From assembly GCA_900319255.1 (NCBI GenBank), contig ONNU01000362.1, forward strand, positions 1-5,586: a stretch of DNA of 5,586 nt, given 5' to 3'. Source of the DNA: an uncultured Eubacteriales bacterium. Its GTDB lineage: Bacteria > Bacillota > Clostridia > Oscillospirales > Acutalibacteraceae. The position numbers and the translations under genes were made by a program. Of this stretch, positions 5,357-5,586 are shown in pieces; within the stretch, counting starts at the first letter, position 1, and every line of letters starts with the position of its first letter. The notes beneath the pieces are model-generated. The model was not told the DNA's origin and did not search any database. It worked only from the letters and a program-made list of their open reading frames with translations.

Positions 5357-5478
5357 TTTATTGTGATTGGTGGTTAGAATTTGGAATTTGGAATTTGGAA
5401 AGTGGAATTATACCGAATCAGGAATGAGGAATCAGGAATGAGGAAATCAGTTTATTGTTATTAGTGATTAGTGGTTAG
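5357..5478. repeat. Heptanucleotide-periodic repeat array in two blocks
   Basis: Read on the plus strand, the region divides into seven-base units. Block 1 (5357-5405) contains TTTATTG, TGATTGG, TGGTTAG, then AATTTGG three times, then AAAGTGG. After a 10-base interruption (5406-5415), block 2 (5416-5478) contains AATCAGG and AATGAGG alternating twice, then AAATCAG, TTTATTG, TTATTAG, TGATTAG and TGGTTAG. TTTATTG and TGGTTAG occur in both blocks. The period is not a multiple of three and stop codons fall in several frames, so this is not coding. It resembles intergenic short tandem heptanucleotide repeats known in some bacteria and may vary in copy number between strains. Confidence 0.75.
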
Positions 5479-5586
5479 TTAAAATATCTGGCTTACCACG
5501 GGGGGATAAGGAAAGGGGATTGCACCTTTTGATCCACCAAAGCAGAAATACTGATGAAGCATGGCTCAGGGCAATAAAGCGGAACA
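5479..5586. other. Right-edge stretch with no identifiable gene
   Basis: No RNA gene, terminator or recognisable protein is visible. A plus-strand frame is open from before 5479 to the edge and includes RGLHLLIHQS (5514-5543) and DEAWLRAIKR (5553-5582), but it has no start codon with a binding site. An ATG at 5561 in another frame begins MAQGNKAE and runs off the edge without a clear Shine-Dalgarno. Two minus-strand frames are also open from the edge to stop codons within about 120 bases. This could be the margin of a neighbouring gene or part of a dispersed repeat; I cannot tell which. Confidence 0.3.

Noticed and set aside
4784..5377. Plus-strand 197-codon open frame across the scfA promoter and the membrane-protein gene
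   Set aside because: It is antisense to a clear four-helix protein and overlaps the scfA start. Its product is low-complexity in His, Ser and Arg.
5357..5478. CRISPR array
   Set aside because: Units are seven bases long with no unique spacers of 25-40 bases and no cas gene nearby.

Overview
The window reads as the chromosome of an anaerobic, low-to-mid GC Firmicute of the class Clostridia, most likely a Ruminococcus-type gut bacterium. The strongest evidence is a near-canonical SCIFF precursor (six cysteines in about 45 residues) with its dedicated radical SAM/SPASM maturase, a pair nearly confined to Clostridia. AGGAGG-type ribosome binding sites and a sigma-A-like promoter agree. The genus is an inference from style, not from a marker gene.

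All four supported genes lie on the minus strand, so gene order runs from high to low coordinates: a four-helix membrane protein (4892-5293), scfA (4655-4798, 47 aa, TTG start), scfB (3087-4502, 471 aa), and a large two-domain enzyme (312-2987, 891 aa). The large enzyme joins an N-terminal GT2 glycosyltransferase to a C-terminal CDP-glycerol glycerophosphotransferase-type domain. The scfA gene is short and starts with TTG, so it is easily missed.

scfA and scfB form a ranthipeptide (RiPP) unit: ScfA is the substrate, and ScfB binds its leader through an N-terminal recognition domain and installs sulfur-to-carbon thioether links. A promoter lies directly after the membrane-protein stop codon, and a well-formed intrinsic terminator lies between scfA and scfB. 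Together they suggest many scfA transcripts and fewer that read on into scfB. A six-codon reading frame with a good ribosome binding site sits in the scfA leader. No peptidase or dedicated exporter is visible. The large transferase follows scfB after 97 bases; it probably builds a cell-wall or surface glycopolymer and has no evident link to SCIFF.

Both flanks are structured non-coding DNA. Positions 1-311 are a GC-rich chain of perfect or near-perfect inverted repeats, including a 31-base palindrome, which looks like a mosaic intergenic repeat element. Positions 5357-5478 are an array of diverged seven-base units in two blocks. The last 108 bases hold no gene I can identify.
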